Translations under genes and position numbers: made by a program | Shown here: piece after piece, positions 39,701-54,700 of the stretch | Layout of the letters: the number at the start of each line of letters is the position of its first letter | How positions within the stretch are numbered: position 1 is the first letter of the stretch | The notes under the pieces: model-generated | Told to the model about the DNA's origin: nothing | What the model saw: only the letters and a program-made list of their open reading frames with translations | Database searches by the model: none | DNA from: Rhineura floridana | Taxonomy: Eukaryota > Chordata > Lepidosauria > Squamata > Rhineuridae | Assembly (NCBI RefSeq): GCF_030035675.1 | Contig: NC_084483.1 | Coordinates: 150,206,925 to 150,270,924, forward strand | Length of the DNA stretch: 64,000 nucleotides | Direction of reading: 5' to 3'

Positions 39701-42700
39701 TGTTGTTATGTGCCTTCAAGTTGATTACAACTTATGGCGACTCTATGAATCAGTGACCTCCAACAGCATCTGTCATGAACCACCCTGTTCAGATCTTGTA
39801 AGTTCAGGTCTGTGGGTTCCTTGATGGAATCAATCCATCTCTTGTATGGCCTTCCTCTTTTTCTACTTCCTTCTGTTTTTCCAAGCATTATTATATTTTC
39901 TAATGAATCATGTCTTCTCATTATGTGTCCAAAGTATGATAACCTCAGTTTCATCATTTTAGCTTCTAGTGATAGTTCTGGTTTAATTTGTTCTAACACC
40001 CAATTATTCGTCTTTTTCACAGTCCATGGTATGCACAAACCTCTCCTCCAACAACACATTTCAAATGAGTTAATCTTCCTCTTATCCGCTTTTTTCACTG
40101 TCTAACTTTCACATCCATACATAGAGATTGGGAATACCATGGTCTGAATGATCCTGACTTTAGTGTTCAGTGATACATCTTTGCATTTGAGGACCTTTTC
40201 TAGTTCTCTCACAGCTGCCCTCCCCAGTCCTAGCCTTCTTCTGATTTCTTGACTATTGTCTCCATTTTGGTTAATCACTGTGCCAAGATATTGATAATCC
40301 TTGACAAGTTCAATGTCCTTATTGTTAGCTTTAAAGTTAGACAAATCTTCTGTTGTCATTACTTTAGTCTTTTTGACGTTCAGCTGTACTCCTGCTTTTG
40401 CGCTTTCCTCTTGAACTTTCATCAGCATTCGTTTCAAATCATTACTGGTTTCTGCTAGTAGTATGGTATCGTCTGCATATCTTAAATTATTGATATTTCT
40501 CTCTCCAATTTTTACACCTCCTTCATCTTGGTCCAATCCCGCTTTCCGTATGATACGTTCTGCATATAGATTAAACAAATAGGGTGATAAAATACACCCG
40601 TCTCACACCCTTTCTGATTGGGAACCAATCGGTTTCTCCATATTCTGTCCTTACAGTAGCCTCTTGTCCAGAGTATAGGTTGAGCATCAGGACAATTAGA
40701 TGCTGTGGCACCCCCATTTTTTTAAAAGCATTCCATGGTTTTTCATGATCTACACAATCAAAGGCTTTGCTGTAATCTATAAAGCACAGGATGATTTCCT
40801 TTTGAAATTCCTTGGTCCATTCCATTATCCAACATATGTTTGCGATATGATCTCCGGTGCCTCTTCCCTTTCTAAATCCAGCTTGGACGTCTGGCATTTC
40901 TTGCTCCATATATGGCAAGAGCCTTTGTTGTAGAATCTTGAGCATTACTTTACTTGCATGGGATATTAAGGCAATAGTTCGATAATTACTGCATTCCCTG
41001 GGATCCCCTTTCTCTGTAATTGAGATGTATATTGAATGCTTTCAGTGTGTGGGCCATTGTTTAGTTTTCCATATTTGTTGACAATTTTTTCTCAAAATTT
41101 GGACAGATTCAGTCTCAATAGCTTATAGCAACTCTATTGGTATGCCATCTGTTCCTGGTGATTTGTTTCTTCCAAGTATTTTAAGAGCAGGTTTCACCTC
41201 ACATTCTAAAATTTCTGGTTCTTCATCATACCAACTAAATCACCCATCTTAAAAATATGTAAATACCCTCTTCAATAACTACACTTTGCAGCCCCTTCTA
41301 AGGGCCACAAGGAACATGCCTCAATGAATCCCCTCTGGCACTGTTCCACAATACTAGGGCTACGAGTGAAGAAGCCCTGTTCCTAGCTTAGATTCTCTTG
41401 ATCTCATTCAGTGATAAAAGTTGGCACAGAACACCATATACAGATAGCAGGATGGGAGAATATGTGGGGTAGTCAGTCCTGGGCTATGCAGGTTTTAGGA
41501 ATGAAGGGATTTATATATTAACAACAGTAACTGATAGCCAGTATTAACCCCTGCAAAATTGATTGTATATGCTCTTGCCTCCCCACATCCTCCTAGACAT
41601 GGCAGCAGCAGCATTTTATGCCAGCTAAAGTTTCTGAGTGGTTTTCAAGTACAGCCTGCTGTAGAGCACAATGCACAAGTCAGTCTGAGAGCTATGGAGT
41701 GTGGATGACAACAGTGAAATCTTTCTGCACTAAGGTATACACTGGGTGCTCCTGGCTACAACTGCTACATGTACCTTTAGTAATAGCACTGGATTCAGAA
41801 GCACTTCCCAGATTATGAATTTGTTCCAACAGACCAGGTTTGGCTAAATTGTTTTGGCTTGAGAGTCACATTGAGGGTTTGCCACCCCTCCACAGGCTGC
41901 ATGCCAACCTGAGCCTATTTCACATGCACACAAACTTGCACATACACCCAGCACACACCAAGCAGTGGGTTGGGTTGGGTTGGGTTATAGGCAAGAACCT
42001 ATATTGGGAACCTTTGGCCCTCCAACTTCCATCAGCCCCAGCAAGCATACCCAATGGCCAGGGATGATAGCAGTTGTAGTTAAGCAACATCCGGAGGGCC
42101 AAAGGTTCTCCACACCTGATTTATATGAATATACAGGCAGGGGAAGGAGACAGATTCCACAGATAGGAGCAGGCAGATATACACTCAGCAGTTTTTGCTC
42201 TCTAAGCCAGTGCTGGTGTAGAGGGTCTTCTCCTGCCTCAGCACTTCCCTTTGAAAAAGGGCCCTTCTTCCTCTGACATGGCACTATTGTTAAAAGATCT
42301 TAGAGAGGCGACAGAAAGAAATGGTTCTTTCTGTTTCCTAAGACCATCTAACATGGCACCATGGCTTATCAGACCAATTATGTGTGAGTGTATGTGTGTA
42401 TGTATGTATGTATACATACATATACATACTTGGGGGGTAGGTTGGAAATGGGTCATGGGCTAGTCACCCCTGCAATAGACCAACAACAATCCCATTAATC
42501 AACACAAAAATTGTCTCTCCCAGAGCATCTGGTGTCTAGCATGATCACAGCAAAACGTTTAGCCTCCCTAGAGCATTCTATGAGAAGTTCACAGGTAAAG
42601 ATCTACATGTTGTAAATTCTCAAAGCCTAACATATCAACAGGATACAAAAACGTGCTGACCTTGGAAAGAACTTCTGGCAGGTATTCTGGCCTGTAAGTG

Positions 42701-45700
42701 ACAAATGGAAAGAGTGCCGAAATGTTAGAAAGGACACAGGACAGTATGAGGGGGTCCTTTGTTTCAAAGCTGAGGACAAGTTGCAGCAGTTCTATGCCAT
42801 CAGACACCGGGATCTCCTGGAAGAAAAGAAGGAGAAGTGAACAATGTTCAACATTCACTGGCCCTGTAGAATGCCAATGTTTCTTTCTCAGGCAAATCTA
42901 AAGAGCAGGCTGACTGTACCTTTGGCTGAAGTGTGACAATCTTAATACTTGCAGAAATGTCATGTTAGCCTTTTAACAAGCTTACATGAGACGTGTTCAG
43001 CAGAAAGCATAACAATTTAACATGAGGTATTTCAAGACAAGAGTTGGAGTTAAAATTATTGTTCAATGATAGGAGAAGTTTGAACCACTGGATGTTTAGG
43101 CTCATTATAAACAAGGAACTCATTTCCTTTTCTGCAGAGCTTTGGGTAACATGTTTGCACATCATTCAAGGCATTCAGTCATTCAGCCTACTGTTCAGCT
43201 GTTACCATCACAATAGATACCAAGTCTCATAGATTCACCATTCGGGATCTGGAAGCTGATTTTGTGCAAGTTCTAATACAGTACCTACCACTATGCCCAG
43301 GGCTCGAATCCCCACTCAGCCATGAAGCTCACTGGGTGACCTTGGGTCAGTCACTGCCTCTCAGCCTAAGCTACCTCACAGGGTTGTTGTGAAGATCAAA
43401 TGGGGAGGGGAGAACCATGTATGCCACTTTGAGCTCCTTGAAGGAAAGGTGGGAGATAAATGAAATAAATAAATGACATCTGAGTACTTTCCAGAAATAA
43501 GAGAAACACATTTTGAGAAGAATTACTTTGTCCAGCCAGACAGGAGAGACATTCACAGAACATCAACATTTTGACGACTACATTTAAAATGACTAGCATG
43601 TGTTCTTGCTCCTGTTTGTAGGTTTGCTACAAAATTGGCCATCACCATGTTCAGTTTCCACATTACATGGGAAATGTATGACTGTTTCACAACATGTGAG
43701 TGGTCCCACAAAAGCAGCCCTAACAGAGGGAGATGGTGAAAAGGAAATATTCATGTGAGGCAGAACATTCATACAACATCAGGGGCATGGGAACCAACCA
43801 CAGGTATGAGGGAGCAGTTTTGTAGCAGCAACCACACTGCAAAGGCATCATATGAATTGAGTTTTAGTTTTATTGTTCCAGTTCTACTGCTGGAAATCCT
43901 TAAGTATGGCAAAATAACAAAGTGCCTACATTCTCCCTATAATTTTTAATGTATTTATTACATTGTACTCTTCTTTCAAAGAGCTCAAGGTAGCATACAT
44001 GTTTCGCCCCCTTTCCCCCATATTTTACCATCAAAACCACCCGTGAGGTAGGTCAGTGTGAGAGATAATGACTGGCCCAAGGTCACCCAGTCATCTTAAT
44101 CTCCTTGATCCTAGTCTGACAGTCTAACCACCACACCACACTGGCTCTTTTCAGTTTCATAAAAAGATCACTTCCTTAAACCAGTATTTCCCAAAGAATA
44201 TGAGCTACTGTAAATATAATCCAATTTGTTACTGCAGGCTAGCATCTCCACTCCATCCTCTTCAAGAGACAATGGTGTCATGGTCAGCCAACTAAAGCTG
44301 AAAAATGACAGAAGATCAGGGTTACATACTTCCTTTTCCAGGGTCCGGAACATTGGGCTAATAATGCTCTCCAAGAAAAAGGTCATAGCGTCCCACTGCA
44401 CAAAAGAAGGAGAAAAGATGGAGCAGAGGCCTTCACCAGTTTTAGCTGTGAGGGGAAGAAAAAGGAGAATATTAGAATACTACTGGATTTGTAGCAATTG
44501 TAGCCCTCTTTAGACAAGGATTTATTTTCCCACACCAAATGCCCGTGCAAAATGCCCTCAAAAAAGCCTTGCCCAGTTAATTTTTTTTCTGGAACTAAGC
44601 GTATTTGTAAAATGACTGGCTTAATTTTATAGGAAAATCCGGTTAAGTCTGGCAGTTTCTTTACAAGCTGATTTCACTAAAAAGTGAATTTTAAAAACTA
44701 AGATTAGGGTTTGGATTTCAACCAATATCTTTGAACTGTCAGGTACTAAAAGGGTCTCTTGCCTAGATGGAAGATCTACGTTGGAAAAAACACTGAGAAA
44801 CTACTTGAGCAAGAAAAAAGCATGGCATGCACTACTGTTGGAGACAAAGGGTAATAGTGAATGCTAGTCCTACTCAGAATAGACCCATTGATGTTAATAG
44901 ACATGACGAACTTAGGTTCCCAAATTACAATGTGTTTACCCTTGGTAGGACTCAGTTGTATAAAACGCCAAATCCACTTCCCCTCCCTTAAGGAAACTTA
45001 CAGTTCATGGGTCCAATATCAACAGGAGTGGACAGCTGATATTTCAGCCATTCTCCAGCCATCTGGAAGCCAGTTCGAGGATCCAGCCGACATGCCATCC
45101 TTATCGCCTCTCCCTGTTGTGCACGGAAAGCTGCCAAGGAAATCAGACACAAATAGCTTGGTTTGGAAATATACTTTCCTCTTTTTCAAACTGGAAGCAT
45201 GGATGGTTATAGCTCAAGTAGTCTGAAGGACCGTATCTTCCCATATGAGCCTGTCTGAGCTCTGAAACCATCAGGGGAGGCCCTTCTCTCAGTCCTGACA
45301 CCCTCACAGGCATGTTTGGTGCAAACAAGGGAGGGCCTTCTTGGTGGCTGCCCACAGGCTCTGGAACTCCCTTCCTATGATGGTTTGATTGGCTCCCTCC
45401 TTGCCTCCTTTTATTGGCAGGGGGAAACCTTTCTGTTCTGACAGGCTTTGGGGAACTGACCGCAAGGGCTTTAAAAATGTGTTGTTTTACTGATTTTTAT
45501 TTTGTGTTTTTTTCATTGGTACATTTAAATGGTTTTAATACTATAGATAGTTTAATTACATTTTAATAATAACTTTCTGTAAGTTTTCACTTATATACTT
45601 TCATCTGTATTTGTTTTAATTTTTTTAAAACTACCTTTGGTCCCAGTTCTGGGGGAAAAGGCAATATATAAAAGAATAAAATAATAATGAACCCAGCCAT

Positions 45701-48700
45701 ATAGAAGGCAGCAATAACTAGTACAAGGGGTGTCCAAGAGGCAGCAGTTTGTGCTCTCTCAGTTCAGCATTTGGTCATTAAGTCAGCAGTATGAGAAATA
45801 AAGTGTATACCCTGTGAAACTAGACTTTTTAATGTGGGCCATTGCCAGTCCCATTTTCCTTGCTGATCCCAAAATTGCTGCCTATTAATTTGCAAGTATA
45901 TGGATACTGCAAAGTTTGGATACACACTGGATGACCATCCATTCCCCCGTCAAAATCACTATTTAGGTGTGCTTAAGAAGTAAGAACATAAGAGCAGCCC
46001 TGCTGGACCAGACAAAAAGGTCCACTTTGAACATAAGTAGTGTCCTGCTATATCAAGCCAAAGGCCCATCTAGTGCAGCATCCTGTTCTTACAACAGTCA
46101 ACCAGATGCCTATGGAAAGCCCACAAGTAGGACCTGAGTGCAACAGAGCTCTCCCCACTTGCAATCTGCGGCAACTGATACATACTGTCTCTGCCAGCAA
46201 AGGTAGAATGCAGCCATTATGGCACCTTGCCCTAGAACTTGCCCTGTTTTATACAGGTGTTTGCAGGAAGCCTACAATCAGGGCATGAAGCTTGTGCTGT
46301 TGCCCCCCAGCAACTGGTATCAAGGGGCATACTGCTTCTGAACCCAGAGGGTCACTTAGCTACCATGGCTAATAATTGTTTATAGACCTCCATGAAACTG
46401 TTTAGGTTGAAGGCACATGGAGACCCTTCAGATTGAAGCATCTCTTTCTGCTCTGAAACTGCCCATAATGATTTTGTTAGTGCCATTCAAACCAAAGCGT
46501 ATAGGGAAAAACTTCAGACTATCCTCAAAAGTGATGGATTTTACTGGAACAAAGATAACTTACAGTTGAAGAAGCAGTTAAAGTCTTCATCACTATCAAA
46601 GTCGAAGTGGGAATATTTACAGCTGGGACTGTCTGTCTTGGAAGGAAAACCCACCTGCAAAAAGGAGGGGGGTGAAATGAGAGGAGAAAAACATCATTCA
46701 TTATATACTTTCAGCTCCAAGAGAATTCAGACACAAAAGAAGGACTGTAAAAATAGTAATTTTACAGAACTCTCCTCCTAGCAGAATTCTCATGACTGCT
46801 ACAGCACAACACTCTCAAGGACTCAGCTACCTGAGTCCCACAAAAGGTAACTAAGACAGAACTAAGTAAGTGGCTTTATGATGCCCATTTACATTTTAAA
46901 TCAGGGAATAAGTTAAAACAGCAAGACTTTTAGGGGGCTTGCCATTACAGTTTAGTGAATAAAAAAGCTCAACAAAAAAGAGGTTGTCCCTTTGGGGCAC
47001 AATCTGTACTCATTGACGGGGCAGAAATTGTTGATGAATCAAAACCCCCACCATGTGAGATGATAGCAATGATTTGAAACGAACGCTGATGAATGGTAAA
47101 GAGGAAAGCACAAAAGCAGGACTATAGCTGAACGTCAAGAAGACTAAAGGAATGACAACAGAAGATTTATGTAACTTTACAGTTGACAACGAGGACATTG
47201 AACTTGTCAAGGATTATCAATACCTTGGCACAGTCATTAACCAAAATGGAGACAATAGTCAAGAAATCAGAAGAAGGCTAGGACTGGGGAGGGCAGCTGT
47301 GAGAGAACTAGAAAAGGTCCTCAAATGCAAAGATGTATCACTGATCACTAAAGTCAGGATCATTCAGACCATGGCATTTCTGATCTCTATGTATGGATGT
47401 GAAAGTTGGACAGTGAAAAAAGTGGATAAGAGAAAAATCAACTCATTTGAAATGTGGCATTGGAGGACAGCTTTGCCGATACCATGGACTGCTAAAAAGA
47501 CAAATAATTGGGTGTTAGAACAAATTAAATCAGAACCATCACTAGAAGCTAAAATGATGAAACTGAAGTTATTATACTTTGGACACATTGTGAGAAAACA
47601 TGATTCACTAGAAAAGACAATAATGCTGGAAAAAACAGAAGGGAGTAGAAAAAGAGAAAAACCAAAAAAGAGATGGATCGATACCATAAAGGAAGCCACA
47701 GACCTGAACTTACAAGATCTGAACAGGGTGGCTTACAATAGATGCTAATAGAAGTTGCTGATTCATAGTCGCCATAAGTCATAATCGACTTGAAGGCATA
47801 TAACAGTAACAACATGAGAGATGATCAGGCAGATGATCAGACGATGATGATGCCATTCCCCACTGCCCCCTGGTAGCCTTCCAGGGGGTTAATACTCCAC
47901 ACTCAGAAAATGGCTCATTAGAACATTCATGCTAGCACTTTATCATGCCACTGCAAAATTAAAAACTTTCATGGCACCATACCTTCACAAGATTAGTCAT
48001 AGATGCTCGCAGGTATTTTGGAATCATAGCCAACAACAGAGGATCACGTGACAGAACTTCATGCCGAAAAAGAGCTCCCCATGTGATCTGGGTGGAAGAG
48101 CGTAAGAACTAGGGAAAAACAAGGAATCAATGCATCAGGCAAATAATCTCCAAATCTAATGCTCAAATGACAATAGTAATGCACACTGATCCTCTCAGTT
48201 TAGGCACTGGGAAATACTCCAAGCTCAACTGAAGCCAAAGACTATTACTTCCAACACACACATGCCAAAACAGAAACTTTTATTCAGTACACGCATCACC
48301 ATTTGCTATTGCAAGCTGGATCTTAATGAATGCTGGATGGCAGAGACGAGCATGCCACATCACTTTCTAGATCATCAGAGAAGGAAGGGCGTAGATGCAA
48401 GCATGCAATAGTCGCTAACATAAACCAGCATAAAGAATGAAGGGTTTTGGTTAAGGATCATGCAGCTGACAATAAAGCCTTTATTTAAGTGAGGAAGACA
48501 CATGCAACATTTTCAAAATATTGGTAGTACTTAAGTTCATCACAGGCATATATGGCTGATTTTTATACTCAAGATGCTGGAAAACCTTCCATTTACCTAC
48601 CTGACTAGGATGGGTTGTGAAAGCTAAAAATGACTCAAGGTATTTTCCAAGGTTGACAGGTGTTTCCACATCTGAATCAGAGCCCTGTTGAGAGAAGAGT

Positions 48701-51700
48701 GGAGGCAAACTTCAAAGATGGATTCAGATGACAAGCAGTCACATGGCAGTTACAGAAAAGCCAGTATGGTGTAGTGGTTACAGTGTGGGACTAGGATGTG
48801 GGATGGTAGGGTTCCAATCCTTGCTCAACCATGAAGTTCACTGGGTGACCTTTGGACAGTCACTGTCTCTCAGCCTGATCTACCTCACAGGGTTGTTGTG
48901 AGGATAAAACGAGGAGAGGGAGAACAATAAACGCCACCTTGAGCCACTTGGAGAAAATGAGGGACATGTAATAAAATAAAATAATAAAATAAATACAAAT
49001 GGAACCTCCAACTGAATTTTTTTGTCAGCTACACTGGGGACTGCCAGTCATCTGCATGAATAGGGAAAAATAAGTGTTACCATTTGGAAATCAAGAGAGA
49101 TTGGTAGGAAGAACTATAGCATAACAGCTAATAAATAATTGCATTTTGGGGTTGCTTTTTCATAAAGTAGAAGTGCCTCAAAACCTGCAATGGAAACCCC
49201 CAAAATCAAGGGGGGGGTTAGGATTAGATAAGCAGGGTGAAGCACTGTAAAAGGGAGGGGACATAGCAGGGATCAGTATTAAGAACTCATCAGGCCAAAC
49301 CCCTTGTATGGCATCAGGGTATGACTATTCAAATAAGTGAGCAACTTTCACTTGCATACGATAAGCAAAGAATATGCATCTTTACTAATAGTTATTGCTG
49401 GCAAGATTCTTGCCATTCTCTTTACATTTACCAGAAAGAGATGGAAACTGTGTGCAGCTGTTCAACCTGGGACATGAGATTATGCAACAGCCACTAAAAA
49501 CATTCTTGGAAAAATGCCTTGTGATGGCAAACTCACCACCAATGCACACAGCTGGCTACCCAAGGCACACAAGACTTGGCAAAGTCTCTTCAAGAAAACA
49601 TAGTGCTTCTCTACTAGGCCTTCACCATCTGCTGTCCTGAAAAGTAAAAGGAAACAAAAGGGCAGATGTTAGTTAAATCTCTCTGTTTGTAAATTGAAGT
49701 AGGATTAAACTTCCATCAGAAAGGTTTAAGTTAAGGCTGGGTTAAGTCCCACCAGCATCAACTCTGAACTTTCACTAAGTGTTCTGCAAGATAGGTCACA
49801 AGAAGGATACTGGATGCAAAGAACTGTCTTGATTGAAATGTTTTATAGCACCAAAACCTTCTGATAAGACAATATGCTTCAGGAGGTAAGGTATGGCCCA
49901 ATCACTACACCAAAAAGGAATGGGTGGAAATCACAAGGTAATTTTATCACATCACTTTTGAGCATCCTTGCACAGTAAAAGAAAACCCCAGCCTTCAACG
50001 GTCTAGACTGATGCGGTAAACGACAGCTCATACTATTCAAACATATTTCCCATGTTAGTAAAATCACCTTGAGATTAAAAGCAACCTGAGAATCATGGCA
50101 AGTATTCTCATGTAGAGATTGCCATGGCACCTTAGGGCAATATCCAGTTGCGGTGTCCTGCTTAAGCAATGGACCTCTGCTTGCACCAAAAGGACTTCTT
50201 CCTCTCTTGTCCCCTGCTGCTCCCTCTGCACTCCCCAAAACTGCACGACTGTTGGGGGACCCAACAGAGTAGTTTAAGGGCACACATGAGGCTGCAGGTT
50301 GAGGAGAGAAAGAGGAAGTCCTGACATGTCTGCAGGCACAACACTGGATCTCATCCTCAGAACCCAATTGAAAGGAGCCTAAAACCACACAAAAAAACTG
50401 TTTATTACAACTTCCTTTGCAAAGCAAAATATTACATGAAATGGACTGCCTTCAAGTCGATTCCAACTTATGGCGACCCTATGAATAGGGTTTTCATGGT
50501 AAGCGGTATTCAGAGGGGGTTTACCATTGCCTTCCTCTGAGGCTGAGAGGCAGTGATTGGCCCAAGGTCACCCAGTGAGCTTCATGGCTGTGTGGGGATT
50601 CGAACCCTGGTCTCCCAGGTCCCAGTCCAACACCTTAACCACTACACCACACTGGCTCTCAGAAAAGCTTCATATTGCACTTTTTATTTTTTTAAGTTGA
50701 CTCTTCTGAATCTGGCTTAAGCACAAACCTGGTCAAACTCAATGCAAGTGAAACAAAAATACAGTTTTCTTATGAGATGGCACTTAAAAGGGAAGAAATT
50801 CTACTCAGCCCTCAAGATGTTTTACAAAGCTGAGCACTCTCATATGGTGTTACAATTGCAGGAAATGTCAGAAATTGTTTATTCTACAAATTTTGCCTCC
50901 TCTGTAAGTCACAGATATAAAAGGCTCAGGATGATCACATGAGAATGCTATGCTATTGTTAATGCCACAATGCTGCATTAATTAGACCTACACAACCACC
51001 GTCAATCTGGACAACAGCTTGATATGAAGTATTCTGTGGTGTGCATCTGGCAACTTCATCTAACTCCTGAACCAACAGCAGTCATCTAATGCTGAGATTT
51101 ATTACTCTAATAAGCAAATTCGTGCCAGAACTACAAACAGCTTGTTTTCCTTATGTGCTCACAGCAGCAGACAATACTACTCACTGGGCGGCAGAGAAGA
51201 TGTAGTGCATGGCAACATCCCCAAACAAAACCATCAAGGGCTTGCGATCCTCCAGTTTCCCCTAAGCATAAAGCAAATGATAGCTTTGTTATAACATACA
51301 AAATGAGCTCTTCAACAGCATCCAATACTCAAAGGCGGGCAATAGCTATCACACTGCAGAAATTCTTCCTGAACAACCAGTCTCTCAAACAGGCTGCCAA
51401 ACAAGGATAGGCCATTGCAGTACAGACCAAGAGAAAATCCTAAGTAAACAAGATATGACGTTATGGCCTTGCACTGCTCGCTCCTTGATACTATCAATAA
51501 ACCGAATTCATACACAAACCCCCTTAGTGAAGGGAACAGAAAAAGAGGGACTCACTTTTCTGCTGACCACAATCAAGAGGCACTCAGTTGCTCCCACTTG
51601 AAGCTCTGGTTCATTCAAGAGCAGACATAACATCTCCAGGAGCTTGCAGTTATCCGCTGTAATGTGGCTCATAGCCACCCAGTCAATGTAGCCAGCCAGC

Positions 51701-54700
51701 GTATTGAGTGCTGCTATCCCTACTCGACAATTTGCTTGTGCCTATGGACAGACAAAGAGGAATTAAGAGAGCATTCTGCAATGTACTTCACAGAGTTCCA
51801 AAGGACCAACAAAACTTTGGCACCACCACCAGCAGACCACACTGCTAACACATTGAAAGGTTAAAACAAATTTCTAGGTTTTGGTTCATATTTCCCTTAC
51901 TGAAACAGAGTAACTAAGTAGCGAAAAAAGTTGAAACAGCTTTGAGAAAGTACCCAGACATGCTTGTGAGAGTTGGTTTGGAAAAATCAGTTTAGGATGG
52001 ACTGGTTTCCCTTCTACCTCTGCCTTTACTCGCTCCTCAAATAAAGTGAGCAGCTTCCTCATATACTTCACAATTAGCTCACTACAGCTAAATGCTAGTT
52101 TATATGGATGGCAACAGTAGTTTAGGAACAGAATGACTGCTAACAACTAAGCACCATTGCTCGTGGAAAAATTGAGGGTTTTTCCGCTGTGGCTCCACTT
52201 ACTTTTGATTCCTGTGATAGATCCATTTTCTGAAAAAGATAATAAAGAATGAATGAGCTACTGAAGTGTACTTTGGTTTCTCCTTATTAATTCCTCATCC
52301 CTTATTAATACCAAATGTATTCCTCTTCAGTGAAACAAGCTGAACAGGCCAAACCGTTACCTCAATTCAATTCCATTTGTTTCCACTTCAAGGGGTGAAT
52401 CACAGAGTCAAGTGAATTGAAATAGTGTTAATTATTGTTGCCAAAATTAGGGGCTTACATATAACTTCTCTTCCATCCAGAGATGTATAAACAGTAACAG
52501 GGTTATCTTGGGTGGTTTCCAGTTCAACAGAGAAAGCTAAGGACCACTTCAACGTTGGGATGGATCCAGAGAAAAACACAAAGAAAGGAGCTGGTGGAAG
52601 CTGACTCCCCACCACCACCTCTCCAGAGCTGCTCCTACCAAACACCTCTCTGGAAGGTTGGAGGACCATTGATGGGGTGAGTTTTGGCATGGAAAGGGTG
52701 AAGGGATCCCCCAAATTGTGCAGAGGCACCTACTGTGAGTGAGAGCCCCTGCTTCTCTCTGGATCTAACCCAGGATTTTTTTTATCATGCAGATACAGTG
52801 CATGCCCTAAAACCATAATATGCGAGGGAGGCAAATGCATGATTGGAAAGTTGCAAGCACCAATATGGAAGAATGCCAAGAAGCCAACAACTAGTCAATT
52901 GCAAATTTAGAGGTTTCTACAATTAGCAAAGAATCTCTCCTAAGAAGCCTCAGCATCAGTTCCTACCTCATCTTAAAAAGCATTCAATTAAGAATGTGAT
53001 CCTAAGCATATTTATCAGGACTTAAATACCAAAGAAATCAATTAGCTTACTTCTGGGTCACATAACTAGGATTAAGTTAACTGATGCAAGCATTCCCAGC
53101 CCTCAATTTTTTTAGACAAACATGAGGTTTTATTAAAGGGTCTGTGTAATAACAAACAGGCTAAGTAGCAAAGGGTTATCTGTTGGTAGGCTCCAATCTT
53201 CCAAGCTAAGCATGTAGAAAAAAATGCACAGATCTGTCATTATGGTGTCCTTGAGCCTTTCCAAATCTGTTCCATTTCTAGCTAGAAGCAGTGGCCTCGT
53301 GAAAGGGACATAGTTCAATGGTAATTTGCTTGGCATGCAGAAGATCCCAGGTTCAATCCGTGACATCCCCAGATAGGACTGGAAATGCCTACAGTCTGAA
53401 ACCCTGGAGAATTGCTGCCTGTCAGTGAAGACAATACTGAGCTTGATGGAGCAATGGCCTGACTTGCTATAAGGCAGCTTCCTATGTTCCCAAATAAGCA
53501 TACATTTGAGCACACTTCATACTTTTGATTCAGAAGGTATTAATATTAGGGGATGAGTTGCTCAGGTGAAGAAGGAGCGCCTCTATTGTCTATGGCAAAA
53601 GAGGCCTCAATCCATCATAGAAACTAATACATAAGCACCTGCAAACTAGGACCTCATCATCCAATAATATGCATCTTGTACAGATGACTCACCAGCAACT
53701 CAAGAGTACTGATAACTAATGCCAATTCTTGCGTCCTAAAACATTGTTTCTTACAGCAAAATCTTAAAGCATAGTAACAGTACTGTTATCTTCCTGGCAC
53801 AACCGGCTCTTGAAACCCTAAGGACCTCTGATTCTAACTATCAGTGCAATCCTAACCATGTTGACTCAAAAGTAAGTTCTATTGAATTTAATGGGGCTTT
53901 CTCCCAGGGCAAGTGGGGTTAGAACTGCAGCCTAAGCCAACAGAAAAGAGACTCTTACCATGCGCCTGTATTTGTTAACATTCTGCTGCAAGGTGTTGAG
54001 CAGGAAGCTAAAGATAGTCTCCATGTTCTGGGTGAGAGTTTGTTGGATATCCCGCCGTCGCTGGGCTGGCAACGTCTGGAAGGTCACCACATCTTCTGCC
54101 AGGCGCAGAAGTATGAACATTACCAACTCTGTCTGAGTTTCCTAGAGTCCCAGGCAAAACAAAGGGAAAAAATCCAGAAAACAAACCTCATGAGCATAGG
54201 AGTAATCTTGAGATCTTTGAAGAACATCTTTGGATTATGCAGAAGGATTGTGTGTATGCAATATATATGTATACTTTGATACAATTATCTCCTACAAAAG
54301 GTAAGGCCAGAAAAGATGTAGCAATTTGGTTGTAAGGTGCATATCATACCCCCTGTTTGGAGAGAGTGTTCAGCTCATTTAACATGTCAGGCCAGTGCTG
54401 GGGCCATTCACGCTTGATCATTTCTACTACAATGCGAGAAAGAACATCCTTAATGTGACTTTCTTCCTCTAAAATATTCTGGGTACCCTGTAAATGAAAA
54501 ATTGAAGAGTTACAAGGTAGCAGTTTTAAATCATTCAATACTTATACCACACCAGAAGCTTGCTATAGACATATTCCAGGCAAGAAAACTTCAAGAGAAG
54601 TAATATAAACACACCATCCTAGCCTAAACTTGGGAGACTCTGTGAACCCAGACAATGATTACTTTAATAAAAACAGATCTTAAAGTCAATTTCTATGTAT

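Noticed and set aside
49879-50427. 182-codon open frame on the minus strand within XPO5 intron 8
   Set aside because: It has no family resemblance, lies wholly in an intron, and partly overlaps low-complexity sequence. Chance is the simpler explanation.
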